Of a stretch of DNA of 64,000 nucleotides, positions 48,825 to 60,914 are shown piece by piece. A program made the position numbers and the translations under genes. The notes beneath the pieces were generated by a model that saw only the letters and a program-made list of their open reading frames with translations, ran no database searches and was not told the DNA's origin. How positions within the stretch are numbered: position 1 is the stretch's first letter; the number at the start of each line of letters is the position of its first letter. Location of the stretch: contig OY720345.1 in NCBI GenBank assembly GCA_963082975.1, positions 56,836,528-56,900,527 of the forward strand, written 5' to 3'. The stretch comes from Labia minor. Taxonomy: Eukaryota > Arthropoda > Insecta > Dermaptera > Spongiphoridae.

Positions 48825-49507
48825 TATTTAAAATAATTCAGACCCTTATTTTAAAATATATCAGATCAAAACAGCTCCAATTAAAATAATTATTAAATTA
48901 TGTCTAAAAGAATGAAAAACCCAAATACAAGGCTCATTCTAAGACAATGAGAACATTCAACATTATGCATTTAAACAAACATTTTACAATTAATAGAAAG
49001 TGCATAAAAAACATTAAATCCCAAATCGAAACTCAATAATCATGGAAGTATCGAATATTAAATATCTAAAAAATGTAAATATCGATAAATGCTTCCAATT
49101 GCTTATTCCTCAAGAACTCATTGTTAAAAATTGTAAGATACTCACAAAAATAACAGTGACAGAAGATGATACGACATTAAGAAATTCCATGATCCCAATA
49201 TAATCGAGAAAGATCTAAGAGTGGGGAGGGGGAAATCAAAGGAAGATATTATTGACGTCTACCTATTAAATTTACTGAAGCTTATCGCAGTTGCTAGAAA
49301 AGTCTACATTGATTAGAGGTTAAAAATTAAATAAAATTTGATTTTTGATGAGTTAAGAACTTTCACTTACAGTAAATAAATGGGCATATCCTCTCAATTT
49401 TCATTCTAATGACTTTATCATTATTGCTTATATTTTTAATAAAAAAAAATAATCTTCTACCTATTTTACTGGAGCTCGATGAATTCAAATTTTAATTATT
49501 TTTTAAC
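48825..49507. other. AT-rich spacer, nothing recognised
   Basis: A/T-rich, slightly more complex around 49100-49300, nothing recognisable. Confidence 0.55.
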
Positions 49508-49521
49508 AGCTTTAGAATTAT

Positions 49522-49656
49522 TATTCTTATTTGCGGATAGACACTGAGGATCAGAGCTTTAAAGAGTAATAATTAATTATTGAATTTCTCTAGGCCTGAA
49601 CTCAAGTCTTTAGTGTGGTAGACTGTCGTGCTAACCACTAAGCCGCTGAAGAGTCT
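49522..49656 (-). mobile_element. tRNA-derived SINE, family S1, with 14-bp TSD
   Basis: Inverted copy of the S1 SINE: the minus strand reads GCTTAGTGGTTAGCACGACA (A box), GACTTGAGTTCAGGCC (B box), the body and the AAATAAG tail. It is flanked by an exact 14-bp duplication AGCTTTAGAATTAT at 49508-49521 and 49657-49670. The long perfect duplication fixes both ends of the family and shows L1-like target-primed insertion. Confidence 0.93.
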
Positions 49657-49670
49657 AGCTTTAGAATTAT

Positions 49671-51149
49671 ATAATAACAATTTTTTTTTATTAAATTTCT
49701 ATTAATAAGTAAATAACATGAATTTTAAAATATATCGTTTCAATGATACCATCGATAACTCGTAAAAGTATCCCTCTCACTCTCTCTCTCTCTCTCTTTT
49801 TGCAATGAAAATATGAATTTTTATTAAGCCGACATCTTTAGTTCGAAAGAATGAGACTTTATATGGAGGTTGGTTGGTGTTGGAAACTTAACTCAGAGAA
49901 AGATTACTTGATTATCCGATATTTTTTTGAATTCGTTGAATAATTAAGAAAAAATAAAATAAAAAAAAGAAGAATTTATAATCCTTTAAAGTAGAAGAAT
50001 CTTCAACGGAAAGCCTCCCTTATTGCGCTTGTAAAAGTTTTTTAAAAGATGAAACGTTGCCCCTGCGATCTTTCCATTTTAGCATAATAGAGTTGGTAAT
50101 TATAGTTTTCTTTCTAAATTTTATCTTTATTACTAGTGGATATGGAAATAACTTTTAATATTAATATTAGCATAAATAATCATTGGAATGCATCGCGAGG
50201 CTGTATCTCGATTGACATGGCGATCAGGCATAAATAAATTTCATTTGCATTAAAATTAATATTTCAATTGTTTATTACCTTATAATAAATTTTTATCGAA
50301 TTCTATAACAAAAGAGTATATTATTTGTATTTGTATCCAATCTGTTTAACTTCAGATGGCCTCGGTGTATGTTTAGAAATACCACCAACGGATTCATTAA
50401 CAGAAATGAGTATTAAATTGAACCTGACTGAATTGTTATTTAAATGCCTAATAAAATTTTTAATGATTTTACACTTAATTAGTATTTCAAGTATGTAAAG
50501 AATGTGAATTTCGGGTGACAGACAATCGGAATCCATTTTTATTCTTCATGTTTTTTGGAATGGAAACATAAACGAAACCAGAATGAAAAACATTGGTCAT
50601 CAAGTAAAACGAAATTCATTGATTCTACTAGAAAAGGGAATTCACGAGGATTTTCAAAAAGCGTTTATGGCTGAATTTAACAAGTCTTCAGCTTCCACTT
50701 TGCAGCTGGAAATCGAGATGGTTTAAACACAAGACGTGTATGTAAATTTACTCGAAACATCTCTAGAATATTTTAATTGGAATTCTAACTATTTGATTAA
50801 TTACTTTAAAGTCTAGAATATAAAAGTGATTTTATTTTTATAGAGCTATTTAGCTTCTCATCATCTTTAATAGAAGACACGGATGTCTAACTCTAGACAA
50901 CTAAAAGACCACATACCACTACTAAATAATTATAGGCAGAAAAAAACGCACTTAACTCTCATTTTAATCACTATATCATTAATGTTGTATCGAATAAAGT
51001 AGATTTGGATTTTTTTAAGCGTATTAACAGGGGCGAGTCCTCTGAATTCCGAAGTGAATAAGGTATGCTCATGAATCATGGATATATGAAATACGCTTCA
51101 AAAAATGTTTTATATGCCAAGTAAAAACGAAACACTTGCTCGTAATGTT
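49671..51149. other. AT-rich spacer with a (TC)n tract
   Basis: Contains (TC)n at 49773-49798. A 71-codon minus-strand frame at 50321-50536 ends in ISVNESVGGISKH and IGYKYK, faintly like the first-aspartate block of a piggyBac transposase, but too weak to call. Otherwise A/T-rich. Confidence 0.5.
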
Positions 51150-51545
51150 TATATACAATAGATAAACACTCAAGAGAGGCAGTTGGAACGCAAGCGGGTG
51201 TAGGAGGGGGGAGGGGAGAGGGAGGAGGAGGGCGAGGATGAAGTCGAAGGGCGAGAATCCCGAGGAAGGGAAAGCCGAAGAGGAAAGCTGGAGCAGGATA
51301 AAGAGAGGTGTAGATAAAATGTGGGCAGGGTAGGCTCGTGTTCTTGGAAAATGTCGTACGCTCCCAATTATAGTAAAACGGCTGTGTGGAGATTCTGGGA
51401 CGGAATTTCAAGCTGAACAAGAGCGCGCGCGCGAGTCGCCGTGCCATGAATCTTAAGCTGCAAAACGGAGCGGTCGCGGACGATGAAGAGGCCATCGTCA
51501 GCCCGTCCATCTGTCCCTCCGCTCTTCTTATGCTAATCGGTTAAT
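51150..51545. other. GC-rich island 7
   Basis: A strongly purine-rich plus strand at 51195-51310 (GGAGGGGGGAGGGGAGAGGG) is followed by a CpG-rich part with GAGCGCGCGCGCGAGTCGCC at about 51420, and by ATGCTAATCGGTTAAT, a POU/homeodomain-like octamer area, at about 51530. The minus strand is open for 144 codons, but the product is a P/S/L-rich low-complexity peptide without family resemblance. Likely regulatory or promoter-proximal DNA. Confidence 0.45.
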
Positions 51546-51966
51546 CCTTTTCCCTTTGGATTGACCTCACAAACTAGCATCATGCACAAATTTGACTTAC
51601 CAAATACTACTACTACTATTACTCCTTTTACTAGTACTGTATTATTTATTTCCTCTTTTATATATCATCTTCATCCCCACACTTCAATTATTGGAAAACA
51701 ATTAATAATCAATAAATACATATATTAAAACAAAATAAATTAATCAATTAAGTAAAGCGATTTACTCCACATATAAACAAACTGAGAAAGTGAAGCCCAA
51801 AGTTCACAGTTTGTATTCACTTCAGGGTTATTGATTAGAGAAAAATGTATATTGCATTGTAATATTAAGATTATCAAGTTCAATATTCACTTTATATGTT
51901 GCAGATTACATTACATTACTAGCAAAATTTTAAAAATTGGAGTTAATCGGTTTGGCTTCTGAGTGG

Positions 51967-52009
<43 letters not shown>

Positions 52010-52214
52010 TTATATTTATTTGTTCACAATCTTATAGTAATTTTAATTATAAGAAATAAATTTATAAATATTAATTAATATATTTATTATTTTAATTAAT
52101 GAAATATGAAAATATAATATGAAGTATTTTCAAAATTACAGGATAAAATTTTTTTTTAGTTTAATTATAGAATTAAATTTTTATCTATATATTTTAAATA
52201 AAAATAATCTGCTA
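51546..52214. other. AT-rich spacer with (TA)n
   Basis: (TA)n of about 18 units at 51970-52005; otherwise nothing recognised. Confidence 0.6.
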
Positions 52215-52550
52215 TTTTTACCGATCGACGATAGTAGGGGAGGTATTGTTTTCACACCAAATTTCACATGTGGAGATTTTTACATATCACCACGAATCAT
52301 GCACTTTCTATTGGTTTTACCCTCGAGAAAAATCATCTTTATTAGTTTTTTCTTAATTTAAAATTATATGACGTCATCCAGCCATTCATGAGGCGTCACA
52401 GCCTGGTCTTACATATATATATTATAAATAAAATAAAATTAAAAATATTTATGTTATATAAATATCTGTTTTTTATTACATTAATAGATATATTAACATT
52501 ATTTGAAATTGTTTCTGTAGCTGGAAATTAATTTACTTTAAACCGTCGGT
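52215..52550 (-). mobile_element. Family A element (A8), core-deleted and lacking the 5' stem-loop
   Basis: Left end TTTTACCGATCGACGATAG, then the GTGGAGATTTTTACATATC block joined directly to CCACGAATCATGCACTTTC and the TGACGTCA region. The core and tetranucleotide tract are gone. The right end stops at AAACCGTCGGTAGGTTC, so the stem-loop is missing. About half the normal length. Confidence 0.85.
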
Positions 52551-55060
52551 AGGTTCAATTTCAGATTGAAAAAATTATTTTAATTATTTTTTGATGAATA
52601 AAGAAATAGCAACAAAGTATTTTATACTATCTTAGTTTGTGATAAGGTGAATGATAAAAGTGCTTTTGTTTTTCAAAAAGGAATATGAAATTAATTATAA
52701 ATATTTTGCTTATTGAAAATGATTAATTATTGTTGAGTACGTAAAAGAAAATTATTTTAAGTTAACGATGTTTTTTATATCTATCGAAGTTAAAAAGTTA
52801 ATATTACATGGGTTTTATCAATTAACTTGTAGTGATATTTTATAAGTTTTTGGTATATTCAAATTTTTGCTGAGTCAATAATTTTCAAATTTTAATTATT
52901 TTAAAATAATGTTTGGAAGATTAAATCAAATCAAGATCATATCCATTACCATCAGTTGTTTGTAAATTTTTCATTTAACTAATAGCAAGTATATGGATAA
53001 CGAAAAAAAATGGTATTTTATTGTAACTTTGTATTGTGTGAATATATTCTAAGCAATGTAACATTAAAATATAAAATTAAAATATTTTTTTTCATTATAA
53101 CATATAATGGATAAAAATATAATAAAATATTATATATTGCATTGAATTAACACTGAATTAGCAAGACTTGTATATATATTCATTACATTTGAAATATAAA
53201 TTAAAATATCAAATGAGATTTTTTTTGATTTATCAATTTATACTGAAATCAATATGAAATTTTTCTTTCCTAAATTTATTTTAAAAATTTCTTATAGAAT
53301 TAGAATCTGATATTTATACACTGCTAACAAAAAGATGAAATGATCTTATTTGGCTTATTAAGTCATTTTCTCTTTGTAAACTTTCCAATTTCTTGATACG
53401 AATTTAGATTAGAATTAAAATTATTGATAAGATAAATTTTTATCAATCCCAAAATATACTTTAGCAAATTTCGACAAAAATCAAATATTGACTTTTCTTT
53501 CATATATATATATATAAAACTATTTTTAAATAATATCTAAGTTGAAGAAAAAAAACTTGATAATTAAACACAATTGTTCGTATATTAGAACATTTGTAAA
53601 TTATAGAATAAATTTTATTTTTTTAAATCATTCTTTATACAATATTTAATGAAGATTTGAAAAAAAAATAAGTAAAGGATAAAATGTAAAGATATTTTTT
53701 CTGAAGAAAAATAACTGTGATTGGTGGAGAAAATAAGATGAGGTCACGTGACGTCAAAAAATTATATCAATTGCAAAAAAAAAAGACAAGAGTGTCATAG
53801 TATCATACATGAAAGGTAAATATCTATATTTAAAATAATAAAATAGATAAATAGTTTTATAAATAATGTAGTCAGCCACGTTCAATAAAATTCAATTAAA
53901 TGAGAGGGAAATCACTTTTAAACTCTGACTTTAGTAAAAGCCTAGCAATATTAATAAATTTATCCTTTGATGTTAAAATTGTAATGAAAAAATAAAAATA
54001 AAAAAAAAACGAGAAATTTTAAATCAATTTTTTTTTAGATCTTTTCATTTAAAAATATCAGATTGTGCTAGGTGAATAAGATAACAGTACCTGGAACACT
54101 GAGCTATCGCTCGACCCTTTGAAAAATATTGATATACAATTCTTTAATTATTTATTATAATTATTAAAAGTTACATCATTGCATCAATCTGACTAAAATG
54201 AATAGAACTTGGGGTCCTCAAAATTAATAAATATTATTAATAAATATTAAATGATATTTTAGTGAAAAAATATTAAAAATTATAAAACTATCTAAAAATT
54301 AATTAATAAAACAACAATGATTAAATAAATATAAATTAGTAATTTGATAAAAAATAAACACGAAAATAGATAAAAAAAACATAAAATTTTATAAGAATTC
54401 AGAAAAATTAAACAACAAAACAGATTAAAAAATTTCAAATATTTTAGAGAAAAAAAATAACAATACTTACAATGTTTGCAAGACAAATAAATTACCAAGC
54501 CGTATTAATTTGTTTGTTTTTTTAAAGAGATTAATAAATATATTTTATTAAAATAAATATTTTTCATTTTATTTCGAAATTAAATAATAAATTTTAAAAT
54601 ATTTTCAACATAAAAAAATATGAATACAATATCAATTAAAAAAGAATGACAAGAGGCAAATTTCAATATGGATGTCGACACTTGTGACATCTTTTAAATT
54701 TACTATTTTAAAATAAAAAAATACTAATAAGGTTGATTTTTCTCGAGGCTGAAACTAATTATCTTTATAAATATTATCTATGGTGTGAATTACAAATCTA
54801 TATATATACAATATATATATATGGTAAAAAAAGAATAATACATTAAAGAAATATTTTAATAAAATTAATTTAAATAATATAAATTTTATTTTTTAAAAAT
54901 AAACAATTAGTAAAAAAATCTTTAAATCTCACATGGTTTCATTCAATATATTATTTGTAGTATCTTTCAAATTTAAAATTATTTTATAATATTATATGAA
55001 ATTTAATCCAATATGAATAAATGTACATTCTAGTAAATTATCTTACAAATAGGTAAAATT
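52551..55060. other. 2.5-kb AT-rich spacer
   Basis: A/T-rich. GATAACAGTACCTGGAACAC at about 54078 with the neighbouring GAGCTATCGCTCG could be a tRNA-like remnant, but no box pair is convincing. A 68-codon minus-strand frame at 54292-54498 is low-complexity. Confidence 0.5.
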
Positions 55061-55656
55061 AGCTGGAGTGTCTCCACTCGACTATCTCGCAATTTGAATT
55101 GGATTAAATAACATAATATATTATATTTAAATTAAATTTAATTAATTATAAATTATAAATAATAAATATTAAACCAGCGCATGTTTGGCTTTTTGTTGAT
55201 GGCACCACTTCATGTGTTGGCGCGTGAGATTTGCAGTGTTACAAAATTAATTCTGGTAATTTCAGCGATTCAATCAAGCTGAAATTCTATATATAGCAGT
55301 TTTATACAATTATTAATCATGTGAAAAATTATCAAACATATATCTTTATTTTTACGGTCACTTTAGAGGACAAAAATCAAAACGTTGTAGGTAATGACCC
55401 TCTTCCGGTTGAGCTACATTTCTCAAAAGTTGATAGAAAACTATGAATTTTGAATAATGTCCATGTACCAAATTTCATCATTCTAGCTCAAACCGTGCGT
55501 AATCTTGTCTACATACATACACACACACACACACAGACATTTTTCTCAACCTTAGTGAAAATGATTCAGGAACCTTCAAAACGTATAAAAACATCAAAAT
55601 CTCAACATCGAAAATTTTCGTGATCGCAATACTATCTCTGGCGAGATAGTAAAAAA
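55061..55656 (+). mobile_element. Family B element (B3), full length
   Basis: AGCTGGAGTGTCTCCACTCG at the 5' end, GGCGAGATAGTAAAAAA at the 3' end, with a complete core and an (AC)n tract at about 55512-55532. Very similar to B2 and B6 by eye, so these three are probably recent. Confidence 0.92.
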
Positions 55657-56243
55657 GTTAACAAAAATGGAAAAGGTAGAAACTTTTCTATTATTCCATT
55701 CAGTTGGATTTTATATTATTTTTAAATTAAATTATGTATTTTTATTTATTATTTTTCCATTTTATTATTATTTAACCTCAAAAATCCAATTGGAATTAAT
55801 AAACCAAGGCTGTAGGTTCATATCAACAAATAAACACATAAATTGAAAAATCTCAAGTGCAATATTTTTCAATCCCTTTTAGGTATCGCCTTTTCCTGGA
55901 GTTCACGACGTTTGTTCGCTTTATTTATACTTCTTAAGTGACAAGATATTTCTCCAAGCTCAATGACCTTTTATTCAATAACATAAATACAGAACTTTTA
56001 ATTATAAACCAACATATGATATTATTTCTTCTTTAATAAAAACCTTTTTAAAGTTTTCAATTTAATTATATAAATAATGAATTTTATATAAATTTATGAA
56101 ATTAAATTTTATTATCTATTTAATATATATTCTCATTACTTATTGAATATATTTTAAAATAAAAAAAAAAAATATTTATCTATTTTTCGCTCTTTTACTT
56201 TTATTTAGTATTTTTTTCTAAATATATTTTTTTTTATAAATTA

Positions 56244-56467
56244 TGTCTCCAGTCGACTTTCTTGCAATTTGAATTGGATTAAATAACATATATTATATTT
56301 AAATTAAATTTAATTAATTAAATTTTAAATTAAAATTAATAAATAATATTTATTCAACCAGAGCATGTTTGGCTCTTTGTTGAAGGCACCACGTCACGTG
56401 CTGGCGCGTGATTTGCAGTCGTGATAAAAAATTAATTCCGGAACTTCTGGCGAGATAATAAAAAAAT
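56244..56467 (+). mobile_element. Family B element (B4), internally deleted to 224 bp
   Basis: 5' part from a degenerate stem-loop (TGTCTCCAGTCGACTTTC) through the CCAGAGCATGTTTGGC block to AATTCCGGAACTTCTGG, then directly to the 3' terminal GGCGAGATAATAAAAAA. The core and microsatellite are deleted, leaving both ends. Confidence 0.85.
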
Positions 56468-57034
56468 CAATTAAAATTAATTTTCATTTCTTAGTTCATT
56501 AAAAATTTGATATTTTTAGTGTTCAATGTAATTACAAAAACATTGAAAGAATTTTATTTTTCTAGTTATATAATATAATATAAAAGAACTTCGAATCAAT
56601 CATTGATTAAATGAGTCAGAATTATTTGCCTTTTATGAGCATAGTTTAATTTAATTTTTATATTTTAAATCAAAAATAAATTGATGTCAAGACATTCAAC
56701 GAGCAATTTAGTTGTTGGAATGTATATACGAGTAGAAATATATTTAATTAATGAATATGTTTTGTAATGTATATAAAATTTGTGTTTTATTTTCATTACT
56801 TCTTGGAAAAATTAATTAAATTATATATATATAAGATATAATAGTGTATGTATCAAATTAATAGAGAATAGAAGAAAACCAAAATCAAAATGGGTCATAA
56901 ATAATCTATAAGAATAAGTTAAAAGTTCATTAAATTAATAATCAGAATTATTAAAATATGATAAGTAAAATTTTAAAATATAAAATGGCTGCAATAAAAA
57001 CAGAAGAGATTTAATTGGAAATAAAAAAAAATAA
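56468..57034. other. AT-rich spacer, nothing recognised
   Basis: A/T-rich, no features supported. Confidence 0.6.
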
Positions 57035-57664
57035 GTTGACCTGTGGCCAGGTCCGAACCGACCGACTGTTTGAAATAAATTAATTTCCAGCTACAGAAAC
57101 AATTTCAAATAATTTTAATATATCTATTAATGTAATAAAAAACAGATATGGATACATAAATAATAAATATAAATATTTTTAATTTTATTTTATTTATAAT
57201 ATATATGCAAGACCAGGCTGAGACGTCTTGAATGGCTGGATGACGTCATATAATTTTAAATCAAGAAAAAACTAATAAATATGATTTTTATCGAGGATAA
57301 AACCAATACAAAGTGCATGATTCGTGGTGATATATAAAAAAATCTCCTTTGGTGTGAAAATAACCCTTTCCTTCCTATCTTCAATCGCTAATACTACCAC
57401 TTCCGGTTTCCGGAATTGCACCAAAAGTTGATCAATTCATCCCACTGATGCATTAAGTAAATATACCAAATTTCATCAAAATCGGTTGAGCCGTTCAGGC
57501 TGTACACATCTATACGGACGGACAGACGGACGGACGGACAGACATCATGCTAAAAATACTTTTTTCTGTTTAGAAAATGCATGATTCGTGGAGATATGTA
57601 AAAATCTCCACATGTGAAATTTGGTGTGAAAACAATACCTCCCTTACTATCGTCGGTCGGTAAA
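57035..57664 (+). mobile_element. Family A element (A9), near full length
   Basis: AAGTTGACCTGTGGCCAGGTC at the 5' end with GAACCGACCGACTG, core at 57400-57500, GACG tract at 57516-57541, and CGTCGGTCGGTAAAT at the 3' end. One TGACGTCA palindrome is intact; the other has changed to GAGACGTCTTG. It shares the deletion near CCTTTGGTGTG seen in A5, placing both in one subgroup. Confidence 0.9.
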
Positions 57665-58263
57665 TATTTAAAGAGATTAAAGAAAAAAACGAATAAATAA
57701 AAATAATTTTTATTTTAATTTATAAATTTGAATTTCAGTAATGTACTGTATATCAGAGACTTTAACAATATAATCAGTCAAAATTAATTTAGATGAAATG
57801 GCAGAAGAGATTGAAAAGTAATAAAGTAATCATTAATATATGAAATACCTGATGTATTAATTAAAAATAGTGGGAAAAGCCTTTTGTAGAATGTTTACAT
57901 ATATTTATTATTTCAATTTGCTTTAAGAAATTATCTCAAGAGAATGGGAGGAAACAATTATTATTCCTCTTATTAAAAAAAGATAACAGATTTGAATGAC
58001 AATAATTACAGAATAATTTCTTAGAGAAGATTATTAATTTATTATTTTATTAAAATTAAAACAATTTTTTAAGAAAATATCAAGAATAATTTTGAAAAGC
58101 ATTTTTTGGAATTTCTTGTGGAATTTTTTAATTAAAATTATGTCATTAATCTTCCAAATCCTGTGCCAAATTTAATTACACTTTATAACTATAAATAATA
58201 GTATAGATTTGAAAACCTACTAGACACATATACAAACATATCTAAATATATTATTAAAAAAAA
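57665..58263. other. AT-rich spacer, nothing recognised
   Basis: A/T-rich, no features supported. Confidence 0.6.
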
Positions 58264-58905
58264 TCTAGAGTGTCTCCACTCGACTATCTCGCAATTTGAA
58301 TTGGATTAAATAACATATATTATATTTCAATTAAATTTAATTAATAATACATTATAAATTAAAATTAATAAATAATATTTATTAAACCAGCGAGTGTTTG
58401 GCTCTTTGATGAAGTCACCAAGTCACATGCTGGCGCGTGAATGCCAGTCAACGTGTTAAAAAATTAATACCGGTACTTTCAGCGATTCAATATATAGCAT
58501 ATATATATATATATATAGCAGTTTTATACAATTTTTAATCATGTGAAAAACAATCAAACATTTATCTTCATTTTTACGGTCTGTATAGGTTTAGAGGAAA
58601 AAAAAATGAAAACGTGGTTCTTCTGGACGACCTACCTTTCTCAAATTGATAGAAAACTACGAATTTTGAATAATGCCCGTGTACCAAATTTCATAATTCT
58701 AGCTCCAACCCTTTTTGCTTGATTTTGTCTACATACATACACACACAAACACATATATATATATATATATATATAGATAGATAGATAGATAGACATTTTT
58801 CTCAACATTAGTGAAAATGACTCAGGGACCATCAAAACGTATAAAAACATCAAAATCTCGACATCGAAAATTTTCATGATCGCAATACTATCTCTGGTGA
58901 TAGTA
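58264..58905 (+). mobile_element. Family B element (B5), decayed 3' end
   Basis: 5' TAGAGTGTCTCCACTCGAC stem-loop present, then the family body with CCAGCGAGTGTTTGGC, the core (AATTGATAGAAAACTACG, ACCAAATTTCATAATTC) and AC, TA and GATA microsatellites at 58738-58793. The 3' end reads CTCTGGTGATAGTAAT, a degenerate form of the terminal motif. A 78-codon minus-strand frame across it is fortuitous. Confidence 0.87.
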
Positions 58906-59411
58906 ATAATTTAAAAATGTAGATTTATAAAATAATATATTTAATTTGTTTATTTAACTGATTTAATCAAGAAAATGAATAAACTATATTATAAATCTCT
59001 CAAAAATAAAATTACTTTTATTATTATATTGTAGTAAAATTAAAACAAATTAAAAATATATATTGAAAGTTTAAATTATTAAGATTCAATTACCATTTGC
59101 TATTTAAATTTATAATGTTTTTAAATGCACATGTAAATTATTATTCATATATAAATAAATTTAATCATATAAAAACTTAACATTATAATTAAATTAATAT
59201 TATTAATAAACAATTGTATCAAAATAGAAATTATGTTCCATGTGTGCTCATTCCCAATCGTTTTTTATGTTTAATGGGATGTTATGATTTTTTTGTCTCC
59301 AAAAACATACAAACTATTTTCCAGAGTGTTTTTAATATAATATTAATTGATATATATGTATATATATATATTTATAATATATATATGTGTGAATTTATAA
59401 ATACACCTAAA

Positions 59412-59442
<31 letters not shown>

Positions 59443-60079
59443 CATTTTTATTCTTATTTTAATTTAAAATGGAATTAAAACTTTTACCGAATAAATTTAT
59501 GTAGTATAATTATATTTTATTTTTATTTTTTTAATATATTTAACTAGGAATCGCAGTAAACAAGTCTTCCTAGTTATTAGCAAGTTTCACGTTTGGTTTA
59601 AAAAAACAAAAACAAATATTATTAATTAAAATAAAACAGAAATAAATAAAGTGAATGTGAGGAGGAGTGATTATATTTCTTTGAAATTAAAAAAATAACT
59701 CAATCATATTGAATTAAGAATGATTTATAGAAAGATAAATAGAACAAGTGTTTGTACCAATGTTATTATATTTAAATATAATATTTTAATACGAATTAAC
59801 TTGTTTAGAATATTCATATATTATGTGAACATAAATAAAAATTAAAATCATGTTAATATTAGTTTGTACCTAACTATGAACAAATAAAAAAAATATAATT
59901 TAATAATACTATTTAAATAAGACAAAATCTACTTACTTATATTTTCAAATTTATTATTATTTTTCCGCTATATTATCGTAACCTAATTTCCCTATATTCG
60001 CCAATAATATAATATAACTAAAGATAATAAATAAATATGGTTGATATTAGACCTTCCCCAAGACAATATATATATATAT
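58906..60079. other. AT-rich spacer with (ATT)n
   Basis: (ATT)n at 59411-59441 and a (TA)n tract at 60065-60079 at the edge of the next element. An 82-codon frame at 59214-59462 ends in poly-tyrosine from the microsatellite and is not a gene. Confidence 0.6.
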
Positions 60080-60914
60080 CAGTGATTCTCAACCTTTTTT
60101 TACTGCGGCACCCTTTTAACGGTTTAAAAATTTGGCGCTAACAAAGAAAAAGATAAGTGTAAAAGTTATTTACTTACCTATAATAGACTGAGTAATATAG
60201 TTTATGATAATAATTAGGGCAGCCTGATCGCAAAAATATTTTACCTTTTTTACTATCTCGTAAGAGATAGTATTGCGATCACGAAAATTTTCGATGTTGA
60301 GATTTTGATGGTTTTATAAGTTTTAAAGGTTCCTGAATCATTTTCACTAAGGTTGAGAAAAATGTCTGTGTGTGTGTGTGTATGTATGTAACCAAGATTA
60401 CGCAAAAACGGTTTGAGCTAGAATGATGAAATTTGGTACATGAGCATTATTCAAAATTCGTAGTTTTTTATCAACTTTTGAGAAATGTAGCTCAACCGGA
60501 AGAGGGTCATTACTTACAACGTTTTGATTTTTTTTCCTCTAAAGTGACCGTAAAAATAAAGATATATGTTTGATAATTTTTCACATGATTAATAATTGTA
60601 TAAAACTGCTATATATAGAATTTCAGCTTGATTGATTTGCTGAAATTACCAGAATTAATTTTGTAACACTGCAAATCTCACGCGCCAACACATGACGTGG
60701 TGCCATCAACAAAAAGCCAAACATGCGCTGGTTTAATATTTATTATTTATAATTTATAATTAATTAAATTTAATTTAAATATAATATATTATGTTATTTA
60801 ATCCAATTCAAATTGCGAGATAGAGTCGAGTGGAGACACTCCAGCTAATTTTACATACATATAAAATCAATAAGTACTTTTTCTTAATTTAAACACAGTG
60901 GCTGAGAATCACTG
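60080..60914 (+). mobile_element. hAT-type element interrupted by family B
   Basis: Left end CAGTGATTCTCAACC; right end reverse-complemented CAGTGATTCTCAGCC, a near-perfect 15-bp inverted repeat. The flanks ATATATAT and ATATATAG fit an 8-bp hAT target duplication with one mismatch, though the TA-rich context weakens this. Without the inserted B6 the element would be about 234 bp. No coding capacity. Confidence 0.85.
60246..60846 (-). mobile_element. Family B element (B6), full length, nested in a hAT element
   Basis: Right end GACACTCCAGCT with the stem-loop; left end TTTTTTACTATCTCGTAAGAG. The core and a (GT)n tract are at 60366-60382. Nearly the same as B2 throughout. One 2-bp insertion (GATAGAGTCGAG) distinguishes its 5' inverted motif. 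Confidence 0.92.

Noticed and set aside
50321-50536. Faint resemblance of ISVNESVGG / IGYKYK to a piggyBac first-aspartate block
   Set aside because: Too short and the key aspartate is N; no supporting flanking motifs or TTAA ends.
51076-51510. 144-codon minus-strand frame
   Set aside because: Translation of a purine-rich strand gives P/S/L low complexity, with no known domain.
54070-54120. tRNA-like GAGCTATCGCTCG patch
   Set aside because: No A/B box pair at proper spacing and no cloverleaf.
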